64,000 bases of DNA. Source: Nocardia mangyaensis. GTDB taxonomy: Bacteria; Actinomycetota; Actinomycetes; Mycobacteriales; Mycobacteriaceae. A program made the position numbers and the translations under genes. This document shows positions 39,092 through 48,139 of this stretch, piece by piece. The stretch covers positions 5,704,001-5,768,000 of the forward strand of contig NZ_CP018082.1 in the NCBI RefSeq assembly GCF_001886715.1, in the 5' to 3' direction. The notes beneath the pieces were generated by a model. The model did not search any database, was not told where the DNA came from, and was given only the letters and a program-made list of their open reading frames with translations. Numbering within the stretch: the first letter of the stretch is position 1; the number at the start of each line of letters is the position of its first letter.

Positions 39092-42000
39092 CTAGGCGAC
39101 CGTGGCCTGGAGCCGGGAGCCGGTGCGGCCGCGGAGCACGTGCAGGCGGCTGGGGATGCGCTGGCGCATCTCGTCGACGTGGCTGACCACGCCGACGACA
39201 CGGCCGCCCGCGCGGAGTTCGTCGAGTACGCCCATCACGGCGTCGAGGGTGTCGGCGTCGAGACTGCCGAAGCCCTCATCGATGAACAGGGTGTCCAGCA
39301 CGACGCCGCCGGATTCCGCGGCGACCACATCGGCCAAGCCGAGCGCCAAAGCCAGGGAGGCCATGAAGGTTTCGCCACCCGAGAGAGTCTTCGCGGAGCG
39401 AATGGCGCCGGTGTAGTCGTCGCGGACATCGAGCCCGAGCCCACCGCGGCGACCGCGCGGACCGGCCTTGTCCGAGTGGACGAACTCATAACGGCCACCC
39501 GACATCCGACGCAGCCGCAGCGAACCCGCCACCGCGACCTCCTCGAGCCGCGCGGCCAGCACATACGATCGCAGCGACATCCGGCGATTGTTCTCGCCGC
39601 GGCCCGCGACCACTTCGGCCAGCCCGGCCAGTTCGTCGAAGGCCCGCTGCTCGGGCGCTATCCGCTCGACCTCACCCCACAGCTGGGCGCCCAACCGCTC
39701 CAGCTGAGCGACGCGCTCCGCCGCCGCCGACTGGGCGGCCACCGCCGCGGTCAACGCACGCTGCGCCCGTGCGAATCGCTGTTCCAGTTCGTCCAGATCC
39801 CCGGGCACCAACTCGGCCGCCGCCCGGATCTGCGGCTCGGCGAGCACGGTCTCCGCATGCGCGCGCGCCCGATCGGCGGCGGTGAGTTCGGCGTCGATCG
39901 CGGCCTGCTGCTGCACGCTGCGCGCGACGGCAGTGACAACTTTGGCATAGGCCGTGAGGACAGCGATGTCGTCGCGAGGCGCGGCGGGCTCGACCTCTTC
40001 CGCTGAGACCTCGTCGCTGGACTCTTCCTCGAAAAGGTCGAACAGACTGGGCATCTCGGGCGCGGCCGGGATCGCCCGTGACCGATCGACCCGTCGACCG
40101 GCAGCGGACTGCGCGGATTCGGTGGGCGCGCTGCCCGCGTCGGTCCCGGACCCAACGGCCACACCGGGTGCGGGATCCATGGCGGCCCCGGACGCGACGT
40201 CCAACCCCGTGCCGAACCGCGACGAGTTCTCGTCGACGGGCAAGCCGTTGGCCTGCCCAGGCAGGTCGGACACGGACTCGGCGGCAGCCGCATCGGGGTG
40301 GGAGTACCTGGTGGCGTCTGATGCGGGCTCGGCATCGATGCCCACACCGGAGCGTGGTTCCGTTTCCGACGAGTCCGAGGTGTCGCCGGGGGTGAGAGCA
40401 TGCACGGCGGTGGACGCCGGGCCTGTCGCCGCCGAGGCGGGAACCTCGACGCCTTCGGCGACGAAACCGGCTGTGCGGGCGAGGGTTTCCACGCGGGTGG
40501 CGATGCGGCGGACGGCGTCGCGGGCGGTGGATTCCTCGGTGCGGGCGGTGCGCAGGGTGGTGGCGGCGGTGATGAGGGATTCGAGGCGGGCGGTGCGGGC
40601 CTCGACGGTGTCGTCGGCCCCGGCGGCGGTGCGCAGGCGGAGGGTGAGTTCGTCGAGGCGGGCGCGGGTGGCGGCGATGTTCGCGGTGACGGTGCCCCGG
40701 CGGGAATCCAGGTCGCGGGACTGCTCGTAGAGCTGGGATTCCTCGGCGCGCAGGGTGTCGAGATGGGTGGTGAGCGCGGCGGCGCGGTCGGCGGTGTCGG
40801 CGGCGTCGTCGAAGCGGTGCGTGGCGGTGCGGACGGCGTCGGCGAGGGTGACGGGGTCGGCGTCGCCACCGCGGGCGGTCAGCGACTCGATCTCACGGTC
40901 GATGGCGGCGATGCGCTCGCCGATCCGGTCGCGGGCGGACTCGGCGGCCTGCTCGGCGACGGTGGCGGCGTCCTCGGCGTCCTTGGACACCGCGTCGTCG
41001 GTGGGTTGCGCGGGGTCGGGGTGCTCGGCGGAACCGCAGACCGTGCACGGCGCGCCCGCTTCCAGCGCACCCGCGAGTTCGGCCGCCATCCCGGCCAAGC
41101 GGCGGGTGCGCAGATCGAGCACACGCTCCCTGGCATCGAGGTGCGTCCTGCGCGCGGCATCGAATTCGCCCCGCGCCCGGTCCAACGCCGTTCGCTGCCT
41201 CGACAATTCGACCGCTGCTGCCGCCGAGTCCTGCCACTTCGCCAGTTCGCTGCGCAGCCCGGGCAGCGCGGCAGCGGCATCGGTGGCCTCGCGCAGCTGT
41301 TCCTGGGCACCGGCGATCACGGTCGGCAACTCGGTCCGCCGCTGACCCAACTCGGTGGCTCGCCGGGCCAGCTGCGCCGCCACGGCCTCGTGTGCAGCCA
41401 GGTCCGCGCTCAACTGCTCAGCGGTCGCCGCATCAGCACGCACCTCACCGAGCACCCCGAGCAGCGCATTCCACTGACTGATCGCGGCATCGAGATCAGC
41501 CGGATGACCGAGTCGTCCGTCGGCCTCATGACGGGATGGGCGATCTGGCTCCTCGTCATCGGTCACGACGGTCAGCAGGTCGACACCGGCGATGTCGGCG
41601 GCGGCCGGGGCACTCAGTTGGGTGGCAAGTTGGCTTGCGGCACTGCGGGTGCACGACTCGGCGCGGCGGAGGGCGCGGGCCGCGGATCGGGCTTCGTCGA
41701 TGGCTTGGACGACGGGTTCGGCGCGGCGGGCCTGTTCGAGTTCGTGTGTCAGCTCGGCGCGGCGGGGAGCCGAGGCGGTGTGGGCGGCGAGGTCGGCTCG
41801 GGCGGCGGCCATGCGGGTGTGCAGGTCGGCGATGCGGCGCTGTTCCTCGGCCTCGGTGCGGGCTTCGGCCGACTCCTTTTGGCGCAGGTCGGCATCGATG
41901 TTCGCCTCGGCGAGCTCGGTGCGGGCCTGTGCCAGGAGTTCCTGTGACCAGGCGAGGGCGTCATTGGCCTCGACCGATTCCGCGCCGCTGAATCCCGCGG

Positions 42001-42652
42001 CCATCCCGACCTTGGTGATCAGGCGGTCGATGCCCTGCCGGTGGGTATCGAGTGCGGTGCCGGCGGCACGGCGGCGATCGGCCAGCCACTGTTCGGCGGT
42101 GCCGAAACGCTGGGTGTCGAAGAGCTTTTCGAGCAGCTTCTCGCGTTCCTCGTTCTCGGCGCGCAGGAAACGGGCGAAATCGCCCTGCGGCAGCAGCACC
42201 ACCTGGAAGAACTGATCGGCGCTCATGCCGAGCAGGCGCAACACCTCGTCGCCGATATCGGTGATCCTGGACAGGTTCTCGCCGCTGCCGTCGAGCCAGG
42301 TGAGGTTCGCTTTGGGTTGGAGCGTGCGGGTGCCCGACCCGTCTCGCTTGGGCCGCTCGAACTCGGGCACGCGAGTCAACCGCAGCTTGCGACCGCCGAG
42401 CGTGGCCTCCAAGCTCACTTGGGGCGGCGTCTGCGGGTCGGCGTGGTCGGAGTGCAGGCGCTTGCTCTCCCCGCGCGCGCCGGGCACCTTGCCGTAGAGG
42501 GCGAACGCGATGGCGTCGAGCACCGTCGTCTTGCCCGCACCGGTGTGCCCGTGCAGCAGGAACAGCCCGTCGGAGCCGAGCGCGTCGAAGTCGACGACGG
42601 TGGTCTCGGCGAACGGACCGAACGCGGTCATCTCCAGCCGATGCAGCCTCAT
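39092..42652 (-). CDS. sbcC: SbcC (Rad50-like) exonuclease subunit with a disordered insert
   Basis: SMC-like ATPase that, with SbcD, cleaves hairpins and processes double-strand breaks. 1186 aa. Walker A GHTGAGKTT at residues 35-43; zinc hook CTVC near residue 535; ABC signature TLSGGETFMA near 1090 and Walker B/D-loop LDTLFIDEGFGSLD near 1120. Between about residues 737 and 897 the second coiled-coil arm is interrupted by a Pro/Ser/Ala/Asp-rich low-complexity insert, making that arm about 160 residues longer than the first. ATG start 31 nt after sbcD. Confidence 0.93.
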   Translation of the reverse strand: MRLHRLEMTAFGPFAETTVVDFDALGSDGLFLLHGHTGAGKTTVLDAIAFALYGKVPGARGESKRLHSDHADPQTPPQVSLEATLGGRKLRLTRVPEFERPKRDGSGTRTLQPKANLTWLDGSGENLSRITDIGDEVLRLLGMSADQFFQVVLLPQGDFARFLRAENEEREKLLEKLFDTQRFGTAEQWLADRRRAAGTALDTHRQGIDRLITKVGMAAGFSGAESVEANDALAWSQELLAQARTELAEANIDADLRQKESAEARTEAEEQRRIADLHTRMAAARADLAAHTASAPRRAELTHELEQARRAEPVVQAIDEARSAARALRRAESCTRSAASQLATQLSAPAAADIAGVDLLTVVTDDEEPDRPSRHEADGRLGHPADLDAAISQWNALLGVLGEVRADAATAEQLSADLAAHEAVAAQLARRATELGQRRTELPTVIAGAQEQLREATDAAAALPGLRSELAKWQDSAAAAVELSRQRTALDRARGEFDAARRTHLDARERVLDLRTRRLAGMAAELAGALEAGAPCTVCGSAEHPDPAQPTDDAVSKDAEDAATVAEQAAESARDRIGERIAAIDREIESLTARGGDADPVTLADAVRTATHRFDDAADTADRAAALTTHLDTLRAEESQLYEQSRDLDSRRGTVTANIAATRARLDELTLRLRTAAGADDTVEARTARLESLITAATTLRTARTEESTARDAVRRIATRVETLARTAGFVAEGVEVPASAATGPASTAVHALTPGDTSDSSETEPRSGVGIDAEPASDATRYSHPDAAAAESVSDLPGQANGLPVDENSSRFGTGLDVASGAAMDPAPGVAVGSGTDAGSAPTESAQSAAGRRVDRSRAIPAAPEMPSLFDLFEEESSDEVSAEEVEPAAPRDDIAVLTAYAKVVTAVARSVQQQAAIDAELTAADRARAHAETVLAEPQIRAAAELVPGDLDELEQRFARAQRALTAAVAAQSAAAERVAQLERLGAQLWGEVERIAPEQRAFDELAGLAEVVAGRGENNRRMSLRSYVLAARLEEVAVAGSLRLRRMSGGRYEFVHSDKAGPRGRRGGLGLDVRDDYTGAIRSAKTLSGGETFMASLALALGLADVVAAESGGVVLDTLFIDEGFGSLDADTLDAVMGVLDELRAGGRVVGVVSHVDEMRQRIPSRLHVLRGRTGSRLQATVA

Positions 42653-42683
42653 GCGGCGGCGCCAGCGGACCCGGCGTCGGGAT

Positions 42684-43868
42684 TCATGCCGTCAGCTCGG
42701 CGGCCTCGGGCGCCGCTTCCGGGGTCGCCGGTCGATCGGGTTCGCTGACCGCGGCCGCCAGTGCTCGCTCCATCCATGCCATCTCCCCCTCGCTCGGCGT
42801 ACCACGCACATCACTCAGAAAACTCGCCGCCACCTCGGCATCACGGCGGCCGTGCACTCGTTCCCGATAGCGCAGTTCCGGATTGCCCTCCGGGCGAGCC
42901 CATTCCACGTGCACCGCGTGCTGGAACCGATCGCGCAGCTTACGCATCGGGTCGACCGGGCGGGTGCTGTCGGTCAGCGTGGCCGACACGTAATGCCCTT
43001 CGGCGGCGTCGAATTCGGCACCGGTGAGCAGCTCGTCGAGCGTGCCGGTGAGCCTGCTCAAGCCGCGGACCAGCGGTAGGTCGCGACGCTCGACAGCGGC
43101 GAGACCGGTGGCGTCGAGGTCGACGATCCAGACCGCCTTGCGGTGCGAGCTCTCGCCGAAGGAGTACGGCAGCGGAGAACCGCTGTAGCGCACCGACTCC
43201 GCGAGCGTCTGCGGCGAATGCAGGTGCCCCAGCGCCACATAGTCGACACCGTCGAAAGCCGACATGGGCACCGTCTCCACCCCGCCGACCGAGATGGACC
43301 GCTCGGACCCGGTGGCCTCGCCCCCGACGACGAAGGCATGCGCGAGCACCACCGAACGCCCGCCGGGCCGGGCGCCGCGATCGGCATTGATACGGACCAT
43401 CGCCGCGTCGAGGATCTCCGCGTGCGAGCGGGCCTGCGGCACACCGAGTTCGGCACGGGTGATCTCCGGCTCCAGGTAGGGGATGCCGTAGAAGGCGACC
43501 TCACCGTCGGCATCGGCCAGCAGTACCGGCCGGTCCACGTCGGCGACCCGGGTGCACAGGTGCAGTCCGCCCGCGGCGGCGAAGCTGGCTCCCGCGCCGA
43601 GCCGAGCCGGCGAATCGTGATTGCCGGAGGTGGCGATGATCGTGGCACCGGCGGCCCGGATCGCCTCGAAACCACGATTGCAGACCGCGATGGCATCGGC
43701 GCTGGGAATGGAGCGGTCGTAGACGTCGCCCGGCACCACCACCACGTCGACCGATTCGGCGGCGACGAGTTCGGCGATGGCCGCGAGCGCCCGCGCCTGA
43801 TCCGCCAGCAGGTCGACACCGTGAAAGGTGCGCCCGATGTGCCAATCGGAGGTGTGCAGGATCCGCAT
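42684..43868 (-). CDS. sbcD: SbcD (Mre11-like) nuclease subunit
   Basis: Mn-dependent phosphoesterase, 394 aa. Metal-binding motifs in order: HTSDWHIGRTFHG (5-17), VVPGDVYDRS, TSGNHDS and ALGHLHSPQ. Forms the SbcCD complex with the downstream gene on the same strand. ATG 43868 is the start of the first metal motif region and follows a leaderless -10; the frame to 43892 adds only eight residues. Confidence 0.95.
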   Translation of the reverse strand: MRILHTSDWHIGRTFHGVDLLADQARALAAIAELVAAESVDVVVVPGDVYDRSIPSADAIAVCNRGFEAIRAAGATIIATSGNHDSPARLGAGASFAAAGGLHLCTRVADVDRPVLLADADGEVAFYGIPYLEPEITRAELGVPQARSHAEILDAAMVRINADRGARPGGRSVVLAHAFVVGGEATGSERSISVGGVETVPMSAFDGVDYVALGHLHSPQTLAESVRYSGSPLPYSFGESSHRKAVWIVDLDATGLAAVERRDLPLVRGLSRLTGTLDELLTGAEFDAAEGHYVSATLTDSTRPVDPMRKLRDRFQHAVHVEWARPEGNPELRYRERVHGRRDAEVAASFLSDVRGTPSEGEMAWMERALAAAVSEPDRPATPEAAPEAAELTA

Positions 43869-43875
43869 GCCGCGA

Positions 43876-43881
43876 ACCGTA
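43876..43881 (-). promoter_or_regulatory. -10 hexamer TACGGT, leaderless start of sbcD
   Basis: On the minus strand TACGGT then 7 nt then ATG. Predicted promoter of sbcD-sbcC. Confidence 0.5.
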
Positions 43882-44093
43882 GGGCACCGCACCGACAGAA
43901 TTCAATCGACGCACTACATCGGTGTAATTCTCCGGCGCGCCGCGTCCGGGCGGGGCCCGGAGGCGGTATCGGAGTGTGACCACAGGGGGCCTCGGTCGCG
44001 GCGCCATCGAACACAGCGGCGACATGCCCGGGCACCACGCCCGGTTGCCGGAGGATTGCGAGTTTGTCGGTGCCCTCGGGCACCATCACCGCT

Positions 44094-45242
44094 ATGACCG
44101 CTTCGATGCTCGTCGCGCTCGTCTTGGTTTTCGGTGCCGGGTTCGGTCTCGGCTGGTTGAGCCATGCCGCCCGCGGCGGGCAACGCACCGCCGCGGCCGA
44201 GGCCAGACTGGCCGCGGCCGAGGACAATCAACGGTTGCTGCAGCAGTCGTTGCACGCGGCGAACGAGGATGCGGCGCGTCGGCATTCGGCCGCGATCGGC
44301 GCGATGGTCGATCCGCTGCGCGACGCGGTCGGCGCGTTGGAACAACAGATCCGGCAGGTCGAGCATCACCGCATCGATGCCTACTCGGGGCTGCGCGAAC
44401 AGGTCGCCGGGATGCAGCGCACCTCACACCGGCTCTCCGATCAGACCGGGCAGCTGGTCGCCGCCTTGCGGGCGCCGCAGGTGCGCGGCCGGTGGGGGGA
44501 GATCCAGCTGGAGCGGGTCGTCGAGCTGGCCGGGATGACCCGGCACTGCGATTTCGACACCCAGGTGAACCGGGCGGGCGGTGACGACCGCGGTGCGGTG
44601 CGGCCCGACATGGTGGTGCGACTCGCCGGTGGCAGGCACATCGTGGTCGACGCGAAGGTGCCGTTCTCGGCCTATCTCGACGCGGCGACCACCGACGACC
44701 CGGCCCATCGCAGTCAGCTGCTGGCCCGCCACGCCAAGCAGTTGCGCGCCCACGTCGACCAACTGTCGGACAAGGCGTACTGGGCGGCCTTCGATCCGGC
44801 GCCGGAATTCGTGGTGCTGTTCGTACCGGGCGATCCGTTCCTCGATGCCGCCTTGACCACCGACGCGGGGCTGCTCGAGTACGCGTTCGGCCGGAACGTG
44901 ATCCTCGCAACGCCGACGACATTGATCGCGCTGCTGCGCACGGTCGCGTTCAGCTGGCGCCAGGAAGCGCTGTCCCGCGACATGGCAACGGTGCAGCAAT
45001 TGGGCAAGGAGCTCTACACCAGGGTGGGCAAGGTGGCCGAGCACCTGGACAACCTGGGCGTGAATCTCGGTAAGGCCGTAGCGGCTTTCAACGCCACGGT
45101 CGGCTCGGTGGAGTCCCGGGTGATGGTCACCGCGCGCCGGATGCACGATCTCGGCATCGCCGATCAGGAGCTCCCGGCAATCCGGCTGACCGACACCAGA
45201 CCGCGCGTCGTAGCCTTCGCCGAGGCCGAGGATCGCCGCTGA
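44094..45242 (+). CDS. rmuC: DNA recombination protein RmuC
   Basis: 382 aa. An N-terminal membrane helix (about residues 3-23) is followed by a coiled coil (25-110) and the RmuC nuclease-like domain (RGRWGEIQLERVVELAGM, then DMVVRLAGGRHIVVDAKVPF with the PD-(D/E)XK-type Asp and Lys). RmuC limits inversions at short inverted repeats in E. coli. ATG 44094 begins the membrane helix; a GTG at 44064 is possible. Divergent from sbcDC, another genome-stability pair. Confidence 0.9.
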   Translation: MTASMLVALVLVFGAGFGLGWLSHAARGGQRTAAAEARLAAAEDNQRLLQQSLHAANEDAARRHSAAIGAMVDPLRDAVGALEQQIRQVEHHRIDAYSGLREQVAGMQRTSHRLSDQTGQLVAALRAPQVRGRWGEIQLERVVELAGMTRHCDFDTQVNRAGGDDRGAVRPDMVVRLAGGRHIVVDAKVPFSAYLDAATTDDPAHRSQLLARHAKQLRAHVDQLSDKAYWAAFDPAPEFVVLFVPGDPFLDAALTTDAGLLEYAFGRNVILATPTTLIALLRTVAFSWRQEALSRDMATVQQLGKELYTRVGKVAEHLDNLGVNLGKAVAAFNATVGSVESRVMVTARRMHDLGIADQELPAIRLTDTRPRVVAFAEAEDRR

Positions 45243-45281
45243 GTTCCTCGTGCCGCGACGCCTGACGGGCAGTTGTGCGGT

Positions 45282-45287
45282 TAGTGT
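45282..45287 (+). promoter_or_regulatory. -10 hexamer TAGTGT, leaderless start at 45294
   Basis: TAGTGT then 6 nt then GTG. Confidence 0.45.
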
Positions 45288-45293
45288 CATAGT

Positions 45294-46142
45294 GTGGCTG
45301 CTTCCCAACGTGCGCGACCCCGGGTGCCCGCGCCGCAACGCTCGATCGTGCCTTCGGTCCCCGGCATCCCCGCTCTGGCGGCGGTTCTGCTCGCCGTCGG
45401 CGCGACGATGCTCGGGTTCCTGATCGACGGGCTCGGTGGCGAGACCTATCCGACCGGCACGTTTTCGGCACTGTACGTGCTCGGCTGCGTGCTCGCCGTG
45501 TGCGCGGTGCGGATGCGCGGTCTGTTCTCCACCATGGTGCTGCCGCCGCTGCTGCTGTTCGTCGCCGTGCCGGTGGCCTGCCATATGCTCGGCGGGCGTG
45601 CGACCACGTCCATCAAAGACGTGCTGATGAACCTGATCATCCCGCTGGTGGAACGCTTCCCCACGATGATGCTGGCGACCGCGCTGGTGCTGGCGATCGG
45701 CGGCGCCAGGATCGCGATCGCCAAGCGCGCCCCCGCCACCGCCAAGCCCCCCACCGCCGAGCGCAGGACCGAACGCCGCACCGAGCGCAAGCCGACCAGC
45801 CGTCGCCGACCGGCGCCCGCGGGCGATCTCGCCGATGCAGGCCGCAAGCGACCCCGCCGCGCCACCGCCGTCCTCGACGATCCCGATACCGCCGTCGACA
45901 TGGCCAGCCCGGCCCGCCGCCCCGCCCGGCCCCAAGAGCCCAAGCGTGCGCCCGCCGAACCCAAGCGCGCGCCCGCCGCACGGACCAGGGACCCCCGCGC
46001 CCGCGGCGGCGCTGCTCGTGAGGCCGAACCAGCCCGCACACCACGCCGTCGCGGTGACGCGCCGCCGCATCCGCAGCCCAACGTGCGTTATCGCGACCGG
46101 GATACCGGCCGCACCGAACGGCGCCGACCCGACAACATCTGA
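45294..46142 (+). CDS. DUF6542-type membrane protein with basic disordered tail (Rv1111c position)
   Basis: 282 aa. The N-terminal half holds four hydrophobic helices (about residues 25-48, 55-75, 80-102, 115-140). The C-terminal 140 residues are highly basic, Arg/Pro/Ala-rich and without predicted structure, facing the cytoplasm if the helix count is right. The same layout is found in the gene beside ispH in mycobacteria (Rv1111c). Function unknown. Leaderless GTG start; convergent with ispH over a shared hairpin terminator. Confidence 0.75.
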   Translation: MAASQRARPRVPAPQRSIVPSVPGIPALAAVLLAVGATMLGFLIDGLGGETYPTGTFSALYVLGCVLAVCAVRMRGLFSTMVLPPLLLFVAVPVACHMLGGRATTSIKDVLMNLIIPLVERFPTMMLATALVLAIGGARIAIAKRAPATAKPPTAERRTERRTERKPTSRRRPAPAGDLADAGRKRPRRATAVLDDPDTAVDMASPARRPARPQEPKRAPAEPKRAPAARTRDPRARGGAAREAEPARTPRRRGDAPPHPQPNVRYRDRDTGRTERRRPDNI

Positions 46143-46149
46143 GCCACCG

Positions 46150-46183
46150 AAAAAATCCCCGCCGCGAGCTGCGACGGGGCTTC
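46150..46183. terminator. Bidirectional terminator between the DUF6542 gene and ispH
   Basis: A run of A (46150-46155), arms CCCCGCCGC (46157-46165) and GCGACGGGG (46171-46179) with one mismatch, then CTTCTTC. Works as an intrinsic terminator in both directions. Confidence 0.7.
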
Positions 46184-46212
46184 TTCGTCTGTCGATCGGT
46201 TCGTGCCAGGCG

Positions 46213-47232
46213 TCAGCGCGGTGCGGCGGCGTCCCGGCGCGCGGCACGCAGCTCACGAGGCAACGAGAACACCAGTGTCTCGTTGGCCGTCGTCACCGGC
46301 TGCACCTCGCCGAATCCGTGCTCGGCCAGCAGCTCGAGCACACCGGTCACCAGGATCTCCGGCACCGACGCACCGGAGGTGATGCCGATGGTCTCGACAC
46401 CGTCGAGCCAGGCCAGATCGACCTCGCGGGCGTAGTCGACCAGGTATGCCGCCCGCGCACCGGCGCCGAGCGCCACCTCGACCAAGCGCACCGAGTTCGA
46501 CGAGTTGCGCGAACCGACCACGATCACCAGATCGCATTCGGGCGCCATCGCCTTGACCGCGGTCTGGCGGTTGGAGGTGGCGTAGCAGATGTCGTCGCTG
46601 GGCGGATCCTGCAGCGTCGGGAAGCGCTCGCGCAGCCGCTCGACCGTCTGCATGGTCTCGTCGACCGACAGCGTGGTCTGCGACAGCCAGATCACCTTGG
46701 CCGGATCGCGCACCGAGACCTTGTCCACCGCGTCGGGCCCGTCGACGAGCTGCACGTGCTCGGGCGCCTCACCGGCGGTGCCCTCGACTTCCTCGTGGCC
46801 CTCGTGGCCGATCAGCAGGATGTCGTAGTCGTCACGGGCGAAGCGCTTGGCCTCCTGGTGCACCTTGGTGACCAGCGGACAGGTGGCGTCGATGGTGCGC
46901 AGATTGCGTTCGGCGGCGGTCTCGTGCACGGTCGGGGCGACACCGTGCGCGGAGAACACGACGAGCGCGCCCTCTGGCACCTCGTCGGTCTCGTCGACGA
47001 AGATCACGCCGCGCTCGCGCAGCGTCTCCACGACGTGGCGGTTGTGCACAATCTCTTTGCGCACGTAGATGGGCGCACCGTGCTTCTCCAGCGCCTTCTC
47101 CACGGTCTCGACGGCGCGATCGACGCCTGCGCAGTAGCCGCGCGGCTCGGCCAGCAGCACGCGCTTGCCACCGGCAGCAGTCGCGCCGGCCGAGCGCGCG
47201 ATACCGACGTTCAAGGGAATTGCCGAGGTCAT
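46213..47232 (-). CDS. ispH: 4-hydroxy-3-methylbut-2-enyl diphosphate reductase
   Basis: Last step of the MEP pathway: converts HMBPP to IPP and DMAPP using a 4Fe-4S cluster. 339 aa. The three cluster cysteines lie in [20 protein letters not shown] and [11 protein letters not shown]; the substrate-binding SRNSSNS motif is also present. Named lytB2 in M. tuberculosis. ATG 47232 follows a leaderless -10. The divergent neighbour encodes a lipid-droplet protein. Confidence 0.96.
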   Translation of the reverse strand: MTSAIPLNVGIARSAGATAAGGKRVLLAEPRGYCAGVDRAVETVEKALEKHGAPIYVRKEIVHNRHVVETLRERGVIFVDETDEVPEGALVVFSAHGVAPTVHETAAERNLRTIDATCPLVTKVHQEAKRFARDDYDILLIGHEGHEEVEGTAGEAPEHVQLVDGPDAVDKVSVRDPAKVIWLSQTTLSVDETMQTVERLRERFPTLQDPPSDDICYATSNRQTAVKAMAPECDLVIVVGSRNSSNSVRLVEVALGAGARAAYLVDYAREVDLAWLDGVETIGITSGASVPEILVTGVLELLAEHGFGEVQPVTTANETLVFSLPRELRAARRDAAAPR

Positions 47233-47239
47233 GTTCCAC

Positions 47240-47245
47240 AGCTTA
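47240..47245 (-). promoter_or_regulatory. -10 hexamer TAAGCT, leaderless start of ispH
   Basis: TAAGCT then 7 nt then ATG on the minus strand. Confidence 0.5.
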
Positions 47246-47346
47246 CGTGCGCGCGGCGGCCCGCATCCGGTGGGATCGAGGGGCGAAAGTCACATCCGGG
47301 CATGCTGGTCCTTTGCATCACACGCGGTTTACGGCAGGCTGGAGGC

Positions 47347-47961
47347 ATGTTTCGACCTCCGTTCGTGGCCCGGGTCGCCGCCGGTGCTGCCGTATACGCC
47401 TTAGAAGAGACGCGGCGGTTACCTGTCGCGGCTGTCAATCTCCCGATCACCGCGCTCAGTCGCGTGCTGCAGACGACCATGCATCTGCAGCAGTTCGTCA
47501 CCAGTCTCGCGCTCAAGGGCGACGTGGTGTTCGAGCGGCTCGGCTCGGCGCCGCCGGAACAGCCCGAGTGGGCCACCTTCGACGAGGATGTCGAGGACGC
47601 GCCCACCGCGACCAACGGCCACACCAGTCGCTTCGATCTGTTCGCCGAACCGGCACCGACCGAGTCGGCCAACGGCCAGGCCGTGCCCGCGTCGCTGCTG
47701 GTGCTCGAGACCGAGTCCGAGGTCATCGAACCGGTGCCGGTCGAGGAACCCGCTGTCGAGGAACCGGCGGAAGTCGAGGCGCCCGAAGTCGCGATCCGCT
47801 ACGACTACCCGACGATGACGCTGGCCCAGCTGCGCGCCCGACTGCGCATGTTGACCGTCGAGGAGCTCGGCCAGCTGCTGGACTTCGAGCAGCAGACCCG
47901 CGCCCGCGCGCCCTTCGTCACCATGCTGACCAACCGCATCGCCACCGTCCAGGCGCAGTGA
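47347..47961 (+). CDS. Lipid droplet-associated protein (MLDS-like)
   Basis: 204 aa. The N-terminus RPPFVARVAAGAAVYALEET and the amphipathic stretch to residue 60 resemble the microorganism lipid droplet small protein family of Rhodococcus and Nocardia, which coat storage-lipid droplets. A Glu/Pro-rich acidic middle (about 65-150) precedes a conserved C-terminal helix pair (LAQLRARLRMLTVEELGQLL). Position beside ispH and xseA matches Rv1109c. ATG start. The assignment rests on recall of the family pattern and gene order. Confidence 0.68.
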   Translation: MFRPPFVARVAAGAAVYALEETRRLPVAAVNLPITALSRVLQTTMHLQQFVTSLALKGDVVFERLGSAPPEQPEWATFDEDVEDAPTATNGHTSRFDLFAEPAPTESANGQAVPASLLVLETESEVIEPVPVEEPAVEEPAEVEAPEVAIRYDYPTMTLAQLRARLRMLTVEELGQLLDFEQQTRARAPFVTMLTNRIATVQAQ

Positions 47962-47966
47962 TCTTG

Positions 47967-48075
47967 GCGGCTGGCGCCGCGGGGATTGCGGCCAGGGGGC
48001 CTCAATTCTTCCCTCCTCCGTTCAGTCGCTTCGCTCCTTCTCTCCGTCAGTCCAGTATCGAGGCGGCCGCAATCC
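47967..48075 (+). repeat. Dispersed palindromic element, copy 2
   Basis: The 15-mer GCGGCTGGCGCCGCG (47967-47981) begins 5 nt after the stop of the lipid-droplet gene. GGATTGCGGCC (47983-47993) pairs perfectly with GGCCGCAATCC (48065-48075) around a 71-nt pyrimidine-rich loop. Confidence 0.55.
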
Positions 48076-48106
48076 GCGCCTACGGCGCCGGATGCGGCCG
48101 CTTTTT
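48063..48106 (+). terminator. Intrinsic terminator before xseA
   Basis: Two copies of GCGGCCGC (48063-48070, 48094-48101) can pair, followed by TTTTT. The first arm also belongs to the palindromic element above, so the two pairings exclude each other. Confidence 0.55.
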
Positions 48107-48139
48107 GGTTGTGTCGGTACCTCCGCGTATACCTGAGGC

